Source of the DNA: Pseudomonadota bacterium
Lineage (GTDB): Bacteria > Pseudomonadota > Alphaproteobacteria > Caulobacterales > Caulobacteraceae
Reading direction: 5' to 3'
Length of the DNA stretch: 7,383 bases
Assembly (NCBI GenBank): GCA_023434015.1
Contig: JAEYTM010000331.1
Coordinates: 1 to 7,383 of the forward strand
Position 1 is the stretch's first letter. Each line of letters begins with the position of its first letter. Below, piece by piece: positions 1 to 6,623 of the stretch. The notes beneath the pieces are model-generated. The model saw only the letters and a list, made by a program, of their open reading frames with translations, was not told the DNA's origin and made no database searches. Both the position numbers and the translations under genes were made by a program.

Positions 1-564
1 GCGCAGGACGGCGCCGGCCAGCTCCGCGGGCGCGACAGCCAGAAGCTCCGGCAGCCAGCCTGCCCAGCCGACCGGATGGGCGGCGATGGCCGCCGCCAGC
101 GCCTCGACGCCGGCCGGATCGTCAGTACGGATCAAATGCCCGACATCGCGCGCCGCGCGGCCGTAGACTGCCGCCAGTTCGCCGTCACGGTCGCGCACCC
201 GCCCCTGCACGCGCCGCGCCGCGCCCAGGAACAGCCACAGGCGGACCAGCGCCGCCGGCCGGTCAAGACCCGCCAGACGGTCGGCGATCAGGGTCCGCAG
301 GCCTTCCAGGTCGCGCACGAAGGTCGGCCGCTGGCGCCAGGACACCTTGCCCCGGCTGGTCTCCAGCGAGGCCAGGCGCCTGTCGATCTCGACGGCCAGG
401 TGTTCCGGCCCCTGTTCCGCGGCGAGCTCCATCCGCAGCCGGCGCTTCAGTTCCGGGCGAGAGTCCGCCGCAGCCGCGAGCAGCTCGGCCAGCCGCTCCG
501 CACCGAGGCGGGCGAGGTTCTCCGGGGTGACCTTCTTGCGGCTGGCGACCGTCGGCGTCTTCAT
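1..564 (-). CDS. Hypothetical protein, probable DUF6880 family, 3' end cut off by the window
   Basis: A minus-strand reading frame starts at an ATG at 564-562 and stays open for 188 codons to the left edge, so the C-terminus is missing. The protein begins MKTPTVASRKKVTPENLARLG, followed by alternating Leu/Ala/Glu-rich helical text and basic helices (for example ELKRRLRMELA). The TPENLARLG...LAELL...LKRRLRMELA opening resembles DUF6880 proteins of alphaproteobacteria, which have no established function; this is recognition from memory, not a search. The visible part looks soluble and mostly helical, with no signal peptide, membrane segment or catalytic motif. No convincing Shine-Dalgarno precedes the ATG, so the start is only moderately secure; the conserved TPENLARLG text begins about 13 residues in, which fits it. 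The gene points the same way as the glucohydrolase, 120 bp downstream of its stop. Confidence 0.75.
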   Translation of the reverse strand, partial: MKTPTVASRKKVTPENLARLGAERLAELLAAAADSRPELKRRLRMELAAEQGPEHLAVEIDRRLASLETSRGKVSWRQRPTFVRDLEGLRTLIADRLAGLDRPAALVRLWLFLGAARRVQGRVRDRDGELAAVYGRAARDVGHLIRTDDPAGVEALAAAIAAHPVGWAGWLPELLAVAPAELAGAVLR

Positions 565-668
565 CCGCGGGTGGTCCGGAGGGCGGCGGCGTCGGGACGT
601 CGGGCAGTCATGCTGACCGGTTAATGCCCGGCGCGCACGCTGGCTCCTAGCGGATAAGTTCGGAAGCC

Positions 669-683
669 GCCGGTCCACCCGGC
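669..683 (-). terminator. Small GC-rich hairpin just after the glucohydrolase stop
   Basis: On the minus strand the stop codon is followed within two bases by GCCGG-GTGGA-CCGGC, a perfect 5-bp stem with a 5-nt loop. No T run follows, so it is at best a weak or Rho-assisted 3' end. It could also simply be a chance hairpin in GC-rich DNA. Confidence 0.25.
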
Positions 684-684
684 C

Positions 685-3309
685 TCAGGGGCACACCGCG
701 TCGTTCTGATTGGGGACCAGCCGCAGTTCGGCGATCGAGAGACCCAACGCGCCCGTGGTGTGGATGGTCGTCGGCCATTCCACCGCGGTCAGGTCCTCGC
801 CATCGCGGCGGAAGCAGGAGAGCTTCAGCTTGACGGTCCGCCATTCCCCGAGCGGGGCGCTGTTGAGCGCCTCCTCGACCGAGATCGCGCCCCTGCCGAC
901 ACCGAAGCGCACCGGCGCGGCAGGCCGGCGATCAACGCGGTACTGGACCAGCAGGGCCATGTCGCCATTGGCCTGGCGGCTGAGATCGACCGGCGGACCG
1001 ATCACCGCGGCCGTCGCCGGTCCGGTCCAGACGAAGGCCCGGCCCGCGCCCTGCACGCCGTTGGCGTCGACAAGGCTCATGGTCAGCGCTCCGCCCGGCG
1101 TGGCGGCCGTGGCGGCCTGGACCAGCACGCCGGTGGCGCCTTCCTGCAGCGCCAGGCGCCAGGGTTCGACCATATTGCCGCCGACCAGATAGCGGTCGGA
1201 ATTGGTGGCGGACGCCGAGACGCCGGACACCTCGGAAAGCCGCCCCAGAGCGGCGCGATCGGCGTAGGCAAGGCCGTAACCGTAGGCGAACAGCGGATCG
1301 TAACCCGTATCCCCCCGGTTCAGGCTGAACTGGCTGGCCAGCTTCGGCCAGGAAAAGGAGAGCTTGCCCCTGAAGTCGTGACGCGGCCGGCCCTGGGCGT
1401 CGCCGATCAGGACATCGGCCACCCCGCCGCCCTCCGTGCCCGGCAGCCAGGCGGCGACAAAGGCGTCCGCCGCGTTGATCTCCGGGTTCACCCACAGCGG
1501 TCGGCCGGAGATGAACACCGCCACCACCGGAATCCCCTGTCCCTTGAGCTTGCGGATCAGGGCGAGGTCGGACTTGGCGCCGGGCTGGTATTCCAGGGTC
1601 GGGCGGTCACCCTGGAACTCGGCGTAGGGATCTTCTCCGAACACCACGATGGCGACGTCCGGCCTGGTGGTGAAGACCCCGTCCGGCCTCAGTTCGGCCT
1701 GGCCGCCGGCGGCGGTCACGGCTTCGCGCAGCCCCGCCCAGATCGACTGGCCGTTGGGAAAATCGGCCGGGGTGTTGCCGGTGCCCTGCCAGCTCAGCGT
1801 CCATCCGCCCGACTGCTTGCCGATATTGTCGGCTCCGTCGCCGGCCACCAGGATGCGGGCCCCGCCCCGGATCGGCAGGACCTGGCCGTTGTTCTTCAGC
1901 AGCACCAGCGACTCACGCACCGCCTGACGTGCCACCGCCCGGTGCTCGGGCCGGCCCAACTCCTCGACACTGCCTTCCAGCGGACGCTCGGCGAACAGGC
2001 CCGACTTCACCTTCACGCGCAGGATGCGGCGCACGGCGTCATCGACCCGCGCCATCGGGATCTGGCCGGATTTCACCTGCGCCAGGGTGTTGCGATAAAG
2101 GCCCTTCCAGCTGTCCGGCGCCATGACCATGTCGACGCCGGCGATGATCGCCTGCGGACAGCTCTCGTTGGTGCAGCCTTCCACCTGGCCGTGGGCGTTC
2201 CAGTCGCTGACGACGAAGCCGTCGAATCCCATCCGCCCCTTCAGCACGTCGGTCAGCAGACCCTTATGGCCGTGCAGCTTGTCCCCCTGCCAGCTTGAGA
2301 AGGAAGCCATGACCGTCATCACGCCAGCGTCGATGGCGGAAACGTAGCCGGGCGCGTTCAGGCGGGCGAGGTCGGCCTCGTTCTGTCGGTTGTCGCCCTG
2401 GTCCTTGCCGTTCTCGGTGCCGCCGTCGCCGATGAAGTGCTTGGCGGAGCCCGCGACACGGCCGTTCGGCAACGGTGGCCAGGCGACGGGCGGCCCCTGC
2501 AGGCCGGTGACCAGCTCCCGGGCGTAGGCGGCGACGATCTCCGGGTCCTCGGAATAGCCCTCGTAGGTGCGCCCCCAGCGGGGGTCGCGGACCACCGCGA
2601 GGGTCGGCCCGAACGCCCAGTCGATCCCGACGGCGGCGCTCTCGCGGGCCGTGACCTCGCCGATCCGGCGGATGAGCTGCGGATTGCGGGCGGCCCCGAG
2701 GCCGATGTTGTGCGGGAAGACGGTCGCCCCGATGACGTTGTTGTTCCCGTGGACCGCGTCGACGCCGAAGATCACCGGGATCGGGGTGCGGCCGGGGCGC
2801 GGCTCCAGGGATGCGGCGCGGAACGCCCGCGCCGTCGCCAGCCAGGGCGCGGCCGGAGAACGGTCCGGCGCCCCCAACGGCGGGCTGTCGCCGCCGGCCA
2901 GGATGGAGCCGAGCGGATAGTCGCGCAGGTCCTCGGGCCGGACGTTCGAGATGTCGGCCTGGATCAACTGGCCGACCTTCTCCTCGACGGTCAGCTTGGC
3001 CATCAGCTCGCTGACGAACGCTTCCGTCCTGGCGTCGACCAGGCCGGGGCTGCGGGCGGCCGGCCAGACCTGCGGATTGACCGGAACCTCGGGCTTGCGG
3101 GCGTCCGCCTGGGCCGCCGAAGGTCCGCCCGCCGCCGCCAGGGCGGCCAGCGACAGGCAGGCGAGGCTCCATCGGCGAGCGGCCGGCCACGGTCGGCGGG
3201 GCGCCTGATCCCGCTGAAAAAGATGGCGCGGCGGCGGGACCGCCGCGCCAGTCAGGGGATATTCGCAAAGGTCGGGCGCGGGCGCAGTCGCGGCGCGAAA
3301 CGGGATCAT
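685..3309 (-). CDS. Exported glycoside hydrolase family 3, ExoP-type beta-glucan glucohydrolase (beta-glucosidase)
   Basis: This 874-residue enzyme is expected to release glucose from beta-linked glucans or cello-/laminari-oligosaccharides in the periplasm or outside the cell. An N-terminal (beta/alpha)8 GH3 domain spans about residues 90-440: GRTYEGYSEDPE (247-258), KHFIGDGGT (290-298) and FVVSDWNAH (365-373), where Asp369 is the expected nucleophile. The second GH3 domain (about 465-680) carries FGEDPYAEFQGD (557-568), which holds the likely acid/base Glu (Glu564, less likely Glu559), and ISGRPLWV and AAWLPGTEG, as in barley exoglucanase ExoI. About 190 further residues resemble the galactose-binding-like ExoP C-terminal domain. 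The ATG at 3309 was chosen because GGGGAGG lies about 7 nt upstream; an in-frame start at 3390 would fall at the operator and is unlikely. The hydrophobic export segment is at about 46-65, unusually far from the start. An operator-promoter lies directly upstream. Substrate linkage cannot be read from sequence. Confidence 0.95.
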   Translation of the reverse strand: MIPFRAATAPAPDLCEYPLTGAAVPPPRHLFQRDQAPRRPWPAARRWSLACLSLAALAAAGGPSAAQADARKPEVPVNPQVWPAARSPGLVDARTEAFVSELMAKLTVEEKVGQLIQADISNVRPEDLRDYPLGSILAGGDSPPLGAPDRSPAAPWLATARAFRAASLEPRPGRTPIPVIFGVDAVHGNNNVIGATVFPHNIGLGAARNPQLIRRIGEVTARESAAVGIDWAFGPTLAVVRDPRWGRTYEGYSEDPEIVAAYARELVTGLQGPPVAWPPLPNGRVAGSAKHFIGDGGTENGKDQGDNRQNEADLARLNAPGYVSAIDAGVMTVMASFSSWQGDKLHGHKGLLTDVLKGRMGFDGFVVSDWNAHGQVEGCTNESCPQAIIAGVDMVMAPDSWKGLYRNTLAQVKSGQIPMARVDDAVRRILRVKVKSGLFAERPLEGSVEELGRPEHRAVARQAVRESLVLLKNNGQVLPIRGGARILVAGDGADNIGKQSGGWTLSWQGTGNTPADFPNGQSIWAGLREAVTAAGGQAELRPDGVFTTRPDVAIVVFGEDPYAEFQGDRPTLEYQPGAKSDLALIRKLKGQGIPVVAVFISGRPLWVNPEINAADAFVAAWLPGTEGGGVADVLIGDAQGRPRHDFRGKLSFSWPKLASQFSLNRGDTGYDPLFAYGYGLAYADRAALGRLSEVSGVSASATNSDRYLVGGNMVEPWRLALQEGATGVLVQAATAATPGGALTMSLVDANGVQGAGRAFVWTGPATAAVIGPPVDLSRQANGDMALLVQYRVDRRPAAPVRFGVGRGAISVEEALNSAPLGEWRTVKLKLSCFRRDGEDLTAVEWPTTIHTTGALGLSIAELRLVPNQNDAVCP

Positions 3310-3358
3310 CCAGCTTCCTCCCCGGCGCGCCTCTGGGTGCGCGACCGATCTCTTGGGA

Positions 3359-3387
3359 AATCTGCGGTTTATTGACAACGCTGTCAA
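3359..3387 (-). promoter_or_regulatory. Predicted promoter of the glucohydrolase gene
   Basis: Reading the minus strand, TTGACA (3387-3382) is an exact -35 consensus, followed after 17 bp by CAGATT (3364-3359), a weak -10 matching the consensus at three of six positions. Transcription would begin near 3352, about 43 nt before the ATG, with a good Shine-Dalgarno in between. The -35 hexamer is also the outer half of the operator, so repressor and RNA polymerase would compete for it. The -35 is seen; the -10 and start point are inferred. Confidence 0.5.
3372..3387. promoter_or_regulatory. LacI-family operator O1 upstream of the glucohydrolase gene
   Basis: TTGACAACGCTGTCAA is a 16-bp near-perfect palindrome: 14 of 16 positions are symmetric, with a central CG, which is the usual layout of LacI-family operators. 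An identical copy is at 4688-4703, and identity extends three bases further left (TTA), giving a 19-bp exact repeat. O1 lies 63 bp upstream of the hydrolase ATG and 38 bp after the repressor stop. Binding by the adjacent repressor is inferred from position and symmetry. Confidence 0.8.
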
Positions 3388-3430
3388 CACCGACGGTAGC
3401 GGTAACGGCGTATCGGCGGCGGCGCGGCGG

Positions 3431-4453
3431 TCAGCTTCGCGGCGGGGCGGTGGAATCCCGCAGGACGATCTCGAAAGGCAGCAGATGCGAGACAGGCCGG
3501 CCCGGCGCCATCCGCTTACCGCCCCCGGCGATCAGCATGTCGGCCGCCATCCCCGCCATGGCGAAGATAGGCTGGCGGACCGTGGTCAGCTTCGGCGCCA
3601 CTGTGGTGGCGGCTGGCGTGTCGTCGTAGCCGACCACCGACAGGTCTCCGGGGACGGACAGGCCGTCCCTGTGGGCCACCGCCAGCACGCCCATGGCCAT
3701 GTCGTCGTTGCTGGCGAAGATCGCCGTCGGCCGGGTGCGGCCGGACAGCAGCACGTCCGCGCAGTCGAACCCCGACTGAAAGGAGAAATACCCCTGGGCG
3801 ATCCGCTCGGGGCGAACCGCGCAGCCCTGGTCCCGCATGGCCTTGGTGAAGCCTTCCAGGCGCAGATGGCTGGCGCCGTGCTCGGGATGGCCGATGATGA
3901 AGCCGATGTCCCGGTGGCCGAGTTGCAGCAGGTGCGACGTCATCTCGTAGGCGGCCATGCGGTCGTCCATCCAGACGTAGGGCGCCCGGTCGAGGTCGGT
4001 GTCCGGCGCGATGCGGACATAGGGCGCGCGCATCTCGCTGAGTGCGTCGAGGACCAGGGGCCGGTCGCAGACGGGCGGGGAGAGGATGGCTCCGTCCGGC
4101 CGCAGGGTCGACATGGTGGCGCGCACCAGGTCGGTGGTGTCCGCGGCGGAGGAGTCGATCGGCTCGACGATCAGGTGGTAACCCGCCTCCCGGCAGCGGG
4201 CCACCGCCCCGCGCTGCACGTCGCTGACGTAGGCCGGGCTGGGGTTGTCGTAGAAGAGCGCGATCAGATAGGAGCGCGAACCGGCCAGGCTGCGGGCGGA
4301 GACGCTGGGACGGTAGTGGAGCGCCTCGGCGGCCGCCAGCACCCGCTCCCGCGTTTCCTCGCGGACGTTCGGCTCCTTGTTGAGGACCCGCGATACGGTC
4401 TTGATCGAGACCCCTGCCCGGTCGGCGACGTCATGGATTGTGACGGTGAGCAC
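3431..4453 (-). CDS. LacI-family transcriptional repressor, likely local regulator of the glucohydrolase
   Basis: This 340-residue protein has the full LacI/GalR layout. The N-terminal helix-turn-helix is TIHDVADRAGVSIKTVSRVLN (about 5-25), followed by the hinge helix with its Leu-Ala pair (SARSLAGS, about 52-59). A periplasmic-binding-protein-like effector domain runs from about 62 to the end, including IAQGYFSFQSG, AIFASNDDMAMGVL and LSVVGYDDTP, all typical of family members that sense sugars. The GTG at 4453 was chosen because it places the HTH at residue 5 and gives the usual family length; a GAGAAAG stretch upstream is a weak ribosome site. An in-frame TTG at 4534 would add 27 residues of unrelated text and is rejected. 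Identical operators upstream of this gene and of the hydrolase suggest autoregulation plus control of the enzyme. The inducer is unknown; a glucan-derived sugar is a guess from context. Confidence 0.95.
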   Translation of the reverse strand: MLTVTIHDVADRAGVSIKTVSRVLNKEPNVREETRERVLAAAEALHYRPSVSARSLAGSRSYLIALFYDNPSPAYVSDVQRGAVARCREAGYHLIVEPIDSSAADTTDLVRATMSTLRPDGAILSPPVCDRPLVLDALSEMRAPYVRIAPDTDLDRAPYVWMDDRMAAYEMTSHLLQLGHRDIGFIIGHPEHGASHLRLEGFTKAMRDQGCAVRPERIAQGYFSFQSGFDCADVLLSGRTRPTAIFASNDDMAMGVLAVAHRDGLSVPGDLSVVGYDDTPAATTVAPKLTTVRQPIFAMAGMAADMLIAGGGKRMAPGRPVSHLLPFEIVLRDSTAPPRS

Positions 4454-4652
4454 GGCTTTCTCGCGACCAGGGTGAGGAAACGGGGAGGCGGAACCTAGAG
4501 GCCCAGCGGGCGGCCGGCAAATCGGCCGGCGCAACGGCCTCCGCTCCGTGGCTCAAGCTGGAACTTGCGGAGGCGAAGACGGGTGCTGGGAGACGGTGCG
4601 AGCACCTTTGCCGCAAGCTGTCGCGGCTTGGCTGTGCACAGGCTTCGTCCAT
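4431..4652 (-). CDS. Possible small leader ORF in the 5' region of the LacI gene
   Basis: An ATG-started frame of 73 codons begins MDEACAQPSRDSLRQRC and ends with a TGA 23 nt inside the repressor gene. It is preceded by GGGGGGAAC, a purine-rich stretch at a suitable distance, and sits about 15 nt after the predicted start of the repressor transcript. Overlap with the repressor's GTG would allow translational coupling. Against it, the product is rich in Ala, Pro, Arg and Ser as random GC-rich frames are, matches nothing I recognise and shows no domain. It may be plain untranslated leader. Low confidence that a peptide is made. Confidence 0.2.
   Translation of the reverse strand: MDEACAQPSRDSLRQRCSHRLPAPVFASASSSLSHGAEAVAPADLPAARWASRFRLPVSSPWSRESRAHRHNP
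4498..4541. repeat. Nested inverted repeat in the repressor leader
   Basis: GAGGCC (4498-4503) pairs with GGCCTC (4536-4541) and encloses an inner inverted repeat around CGGCCG (4511-4516 and 4523-4528), which can also pair in the adjacent GCCGGC register. The element starts 45 bp upstream of the repressor GTG, inside its likely leader RNA. No T run follows on the minus strand, so it is not a classical terminator. A folded leader or chance pairing in GC-rich DNA are both possible. Confidence 0.35.
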
Positions 4653-4674
4653 GTTCCCCCCGGGTGTTACGCGA

Positions 4675-4703
4675 CGTTAGGGTGTTATTGACAACGCTGT
4701 CAA
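4675..4703 (-). promoter_or_regulatory. Predicted promoter of the LacI-family gene
   Basis: On the minus strand TTGACA (4703-4698) is an exact -35 consensus; TAACGT follows after 18 bp, or CTAACG after 17 bp, as a weak -10. This would start transcripts near 4667, leaving a leader of about 215 nt before the repressor GTG. The arrangement mirrors that at the glucohydrolase gene, with the -35 embedded in the operator, which supports negative autoregulation. The start point is inferred. Confidence 0.45.
4688..4703. promoter_or_regulatory. LacI-family operator O2 upstream of the repressor gene
   Basis: This is a second exact copy of TTGACAACGCTGTCAA; with flanking bases the identity to O1 covers 19 bp (4685-4703). 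It lies 10 bp beyond the stop codon of the alpha/beta hydrolase gene and 235 bp upstream of the repressor GTG. Exact conservation in non-coding DNA at two sites 1.3 kb apart is strong evidence for a shared DNA-binding protein, most simply the LacI-family protein encoded between them. Confidence 0.8.
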
Positions 4704-4712
4704 TATCTTTGG

Positions 4713-5792
4713 TTAGGGGCCGGAACGGCGGATCAGTTCCGCCAGATCGCGCTTCCACAGTTCTGACCAGCTGTGCGTGCCATGGCCCCAGCTGTCCGGT
4801 CCGGCCGGGATCAGCACAAATCGGCCGTTCCTCAGGCGCGCCGCCTCCCGTTCGGCTATGCGCAGCTCCGGAGGATTGCTGAAGTCGTCGGCCGAGTTAA
4901 CCCAGGTGACCGCGGCGGTGATCTTTTCGAGGTCCTTCGACGGGTCGTAGGTGCGGGACGCATCAATCGCATAGATCTGGTCGTTGGCGTCGACCCCTTC
5001 GAGACGGCGGCGAATCTCGCGCTCCACCCAGACGTCGGCGGCGGCGCGGGTGGGCAGCTCCGCCTGCATAGGGATCACCGCCGCGCCGGTCAGCATCGAG
5101 AGCGATGCAGCGGTGCGCAGGCCCTGCAGCGGCTGCTCCGTATAATCTCCGCCGCGCCAGGCGGGATCGGCGCGGATCGCCTCGATGGCGAGCTTGCGGG
5201 CGATGCGGTTTCGCCCGGCGATCTCCACCGGCAGGCAGGCCAGGGGCATCATCGCCGCAACCTCGTCCGGCCAGGCCTCGCCCCACATGAAGGCGTGCAT
5301 GCAGCCCATCGAGGTTCCCAGCACCAAACGCAGGCGCGACACACCCAGGGCGGCGACCACCCGATGCTGCGCCTCCACCATGTCGGCGTAGTCGTAACGC
5401 GGGAAACGCATCCGCAGACCGTTGCTCGGCTTGGACGAGCCGCCATGGCCGATGCTGTCGGGAATGATGATGAAGTGCGTCGCCGGGTCCAACAGGCCGC
5501 CGGAGTTCAGCAGTACGTCGGCGAACTGCGGCACAAGGAAGGACCGGGCCGAACCGCCCGTGCCGTGCAGCAGCAGGACGGCGTTGTCGATCCGGCCGAC
5601 CGCGTCGCGACGAGGCTGGCCGACTGTATAGTAGCGCAGGCGCAGCTCAGGCAGCACCTCGCCCGAGTTGAAGCGGAAGTCACGGACGATGAGGTCGTGC
5701 GGCGTCAAGTCCGGGGACGCCGCCGACACGGGCCTGCCGCCGACCGTCAGCCAGACCGTGGCCGCCAGAATCGCCAGCACCGCGATGCGCAT
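4713..5792 (-). CDS. Exported alpha/beta hydrolase, MetX (homoserine acetyltransferase)-like family
   Basis: This 359-residue alpha/beta-fold protein has an N-terminal signal peptide (MRIAVLAILAATVWLTVGG, probable cleavage after VSA or SAA near residue 24). The oxyanion region is LLLHGTGG (73-80). The nucleophile elbow GTSMGCMH (159-166) gives Ser161, and its GxSMGxM form is typical of the MetX-like group. The likely remaining triad members are Asp302 or Asp303 in NSADDFSNP and His337 or His340 in GHGTH. Cytoplasmic MetX acylates homoserine; a secreted relative is more likely an esterase or hydrolase of unknown substrate, so no gene name is given. GGGGGAGGGG about 8 nt before the ATG supports the start. 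It lies 64 bp downstream of the LOG gene on the same strand, so co-transcription is plausible. The repressor's promoter and operator begin 10 bp after its stop. Confidence 0.9.
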   Translation of the reverse strand: MRIAVLAILAATVWLTVGGRPVSAASPDLTPHDLIVRDFRFNSGEVLPELRLRYYTVGQPRRDAVGRIDNAVLLLHGTGGSARSFLVPQFADVLLNSGGLLDPATHFIIIPDSIGHGGSSKPSNGLRMRFPRYDYADMVEAQHRVVAALGVSRLRLVLGTSMGCMHAFMWGEAWPDEVAAMMPLACLPVEIAGRNRIARKLAIEAIRADPAWRGGDYTEQPLQGLRTAASLSMLTGAAVIPMQAELPTRAAADVWVEREIRRRLEGVDANDQIYAIDASRTYDPSKDLEKITAAVTWVNSADDFSNPPELRIAEREAARLRNGRFVLIPAGPDSWGHGTHSWSELWKRDLAELIRRSGP

Positions 5793-5856
5793 CGCCGCCC
5801 CTCCCCCGTTTCGAGGTCAGCTTACAGCGGAAGCGGCGACAGATAACCTCGTTCGG

Positions 5857-6444
5857 CTAGTAGCGCTGCTCGACCCGCGTCACACCCCATTTGGGCGGCG
5901 GGGCGACATAGGCCTCGAAGCGGCGGACCGCCTCGGCCGTATCCTGCGCATATACCAGCATGTCGACGTACTGTTGGCCGATGAAGCCGTTGTCGGCCAT
6001 CTGCTGGATGGTGGCGCGCAACAGGTCGTAGTAGCCGTTGACGTTGACGAAGCCGCAGGGCTTGGCATGGAAGCCGAGCAGGGCCCAGGTCCACTGCTCG
6101 AAGATCTCCTCGAACGTCCCCGGGCCGCCGGGCAGGCAGAGGAACCCGTCGGACAGCTCCGCCATTTTCCATTTGCGCTCGTGCATCGAGTTGACGACGA
6201 TCAGTTCGGTCAGGCCCGTATGGCCGATCTCCTGGCTGACCAGGTCGGCGGGCATCACCCCCACCACCTTGCCGCCGGCCGCAAGCGCGGCGTCCGCCAC
6301 CGCGCCCATCAGGCCCACGCGGCCGCCGCCGTAAACCAGGGTCAGGCCGGCGTTCGCCAGGAGGGTCCCGGCGGCGATCGCCTCTTCCAGGAATGCGGGG
6401 TCGGCGCCTTGCGCGGACCCGCAATAAACGCAGATGCTTTTCAC
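5857..6444 (-). CDS. LOG-family protein (putative cytokinin riboside 5'-monophosphate phosphoribohydrolase)
   Basis: The 195-residue product is a Rossmann-fold LOG (TIGR00730) protein. Such enzymes cleave the N-glycosidic bond of nucleoside 5'-monophosphates to free base and ribose phosphate; the physiological bacterial substrate is often unclear. The diagnostic features are SICVYCGS near the N-terminus, YGGGRVGLMG (38-47), SMHERK (86-91) and the signature PGGPGTFEE (105-113), with catalytic-site Arg and Glu residues present. Length is normal for the family and it is cytoplasmic. The GTG at 6444 is preferred because AAAAGG lies 5 nt upstream and it puts the first strand at the usual place; a GTG at 6459 would add five residues (MQKAL) but has a poorer ribosome site. 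It is divergent from the cold shock gene, and the MetX-like gene follows on the same strand. Confidence 0.93.
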   Translation of the reverse strand: MKSICVYCGSAQGADPAFLEEAIAAGTLLANAGLTLVYGGGRVGLMGAVADAALAAGGKVVGVMPADLVSQEIGHTGLTELIVVNSMHERKWKMAELSDGFLCLPGGPGTFEEIFEQWTWALLGFHAKPCGFVNVNGYYDLLRATIQQMADNGFIGQQYVDMLVYAQDTAEAVRRFEAYVAPPPKWGVTRVEQRY

Positions 6445-6557
6445 GAGCGCCTTTTGCACCCCGGTGGCAAAGAGCGCACGCCTTTAGGCTGATTGCGCCG
6501 TTGTGTCACGGCGCCGCTGGTCTACCGCCGTTTGGCCCGCTACATAGCGATCACGGT

Positions 6558-6573
6558 CCGCCACAATCGGCGG
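6558..6573. repeat. Short inverted repeat in the divergent intergenic region
   Basis: CCGCC-ACAATC-GGCGG forms a perfect 5-bp stem with a 6-nt loop about 50 bp upstream of the cold shock ATG. It could sit in the 5' UTR of that gene, where structured leaders are common in the csp family, or upstream of its promoter. No strong -35/-10 pair could be assigned for either gene in 6460-6623; GCTACATA at 6539-6546 is the best -10-like sequence. Confidence 0.25.
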
Positions 6574-6623
6574 CCGGGCGTCGTCATCGCGACGCAAGAT
6601 TCTATCTCGGTTAGGTCACGCGA

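Noticed and set aside
76..624. Plus-strand open frame of 182 codons at the left edge
   Set aside because: The opposite strand carries a more protein-like helical sequence with DUF6880-type text, running to the window edge; the plus frame is rich in Arg, Gln and Pro without structure.
760..2298. Long plus-strand open frame of 512 codons opposite the glucohydrolase gene
   Set aside because: It lies wholly antisense to a clear GH3 gene; high GC in third positions leaves the opposite strand free of stops. The product shows no recognisable domain and is rich in Arg, Gly, His and Pro.
3391..3410. GGTAGCGGTAAC as a further LacI-type operator beside O1
   Set aside because: Only 8 of 12 positions are symmetric and it matches neither O1 nor O2; no second copy was seen.
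3353..4498. Plus-strand open frame of 381 codons opposite the LacI gene
   Set aside because: It is an antisense shadow of a well-defined LacI-family gene, crosses the operator region and has no family resemblance.
5793..5856. A separate promoter or terminator between the LOG and MetX-like genes
   Set aside because: No convincing -35/-10 pair or hairpin with T run was seen in the 64-bp gap; co-transcription is the simpler reading.
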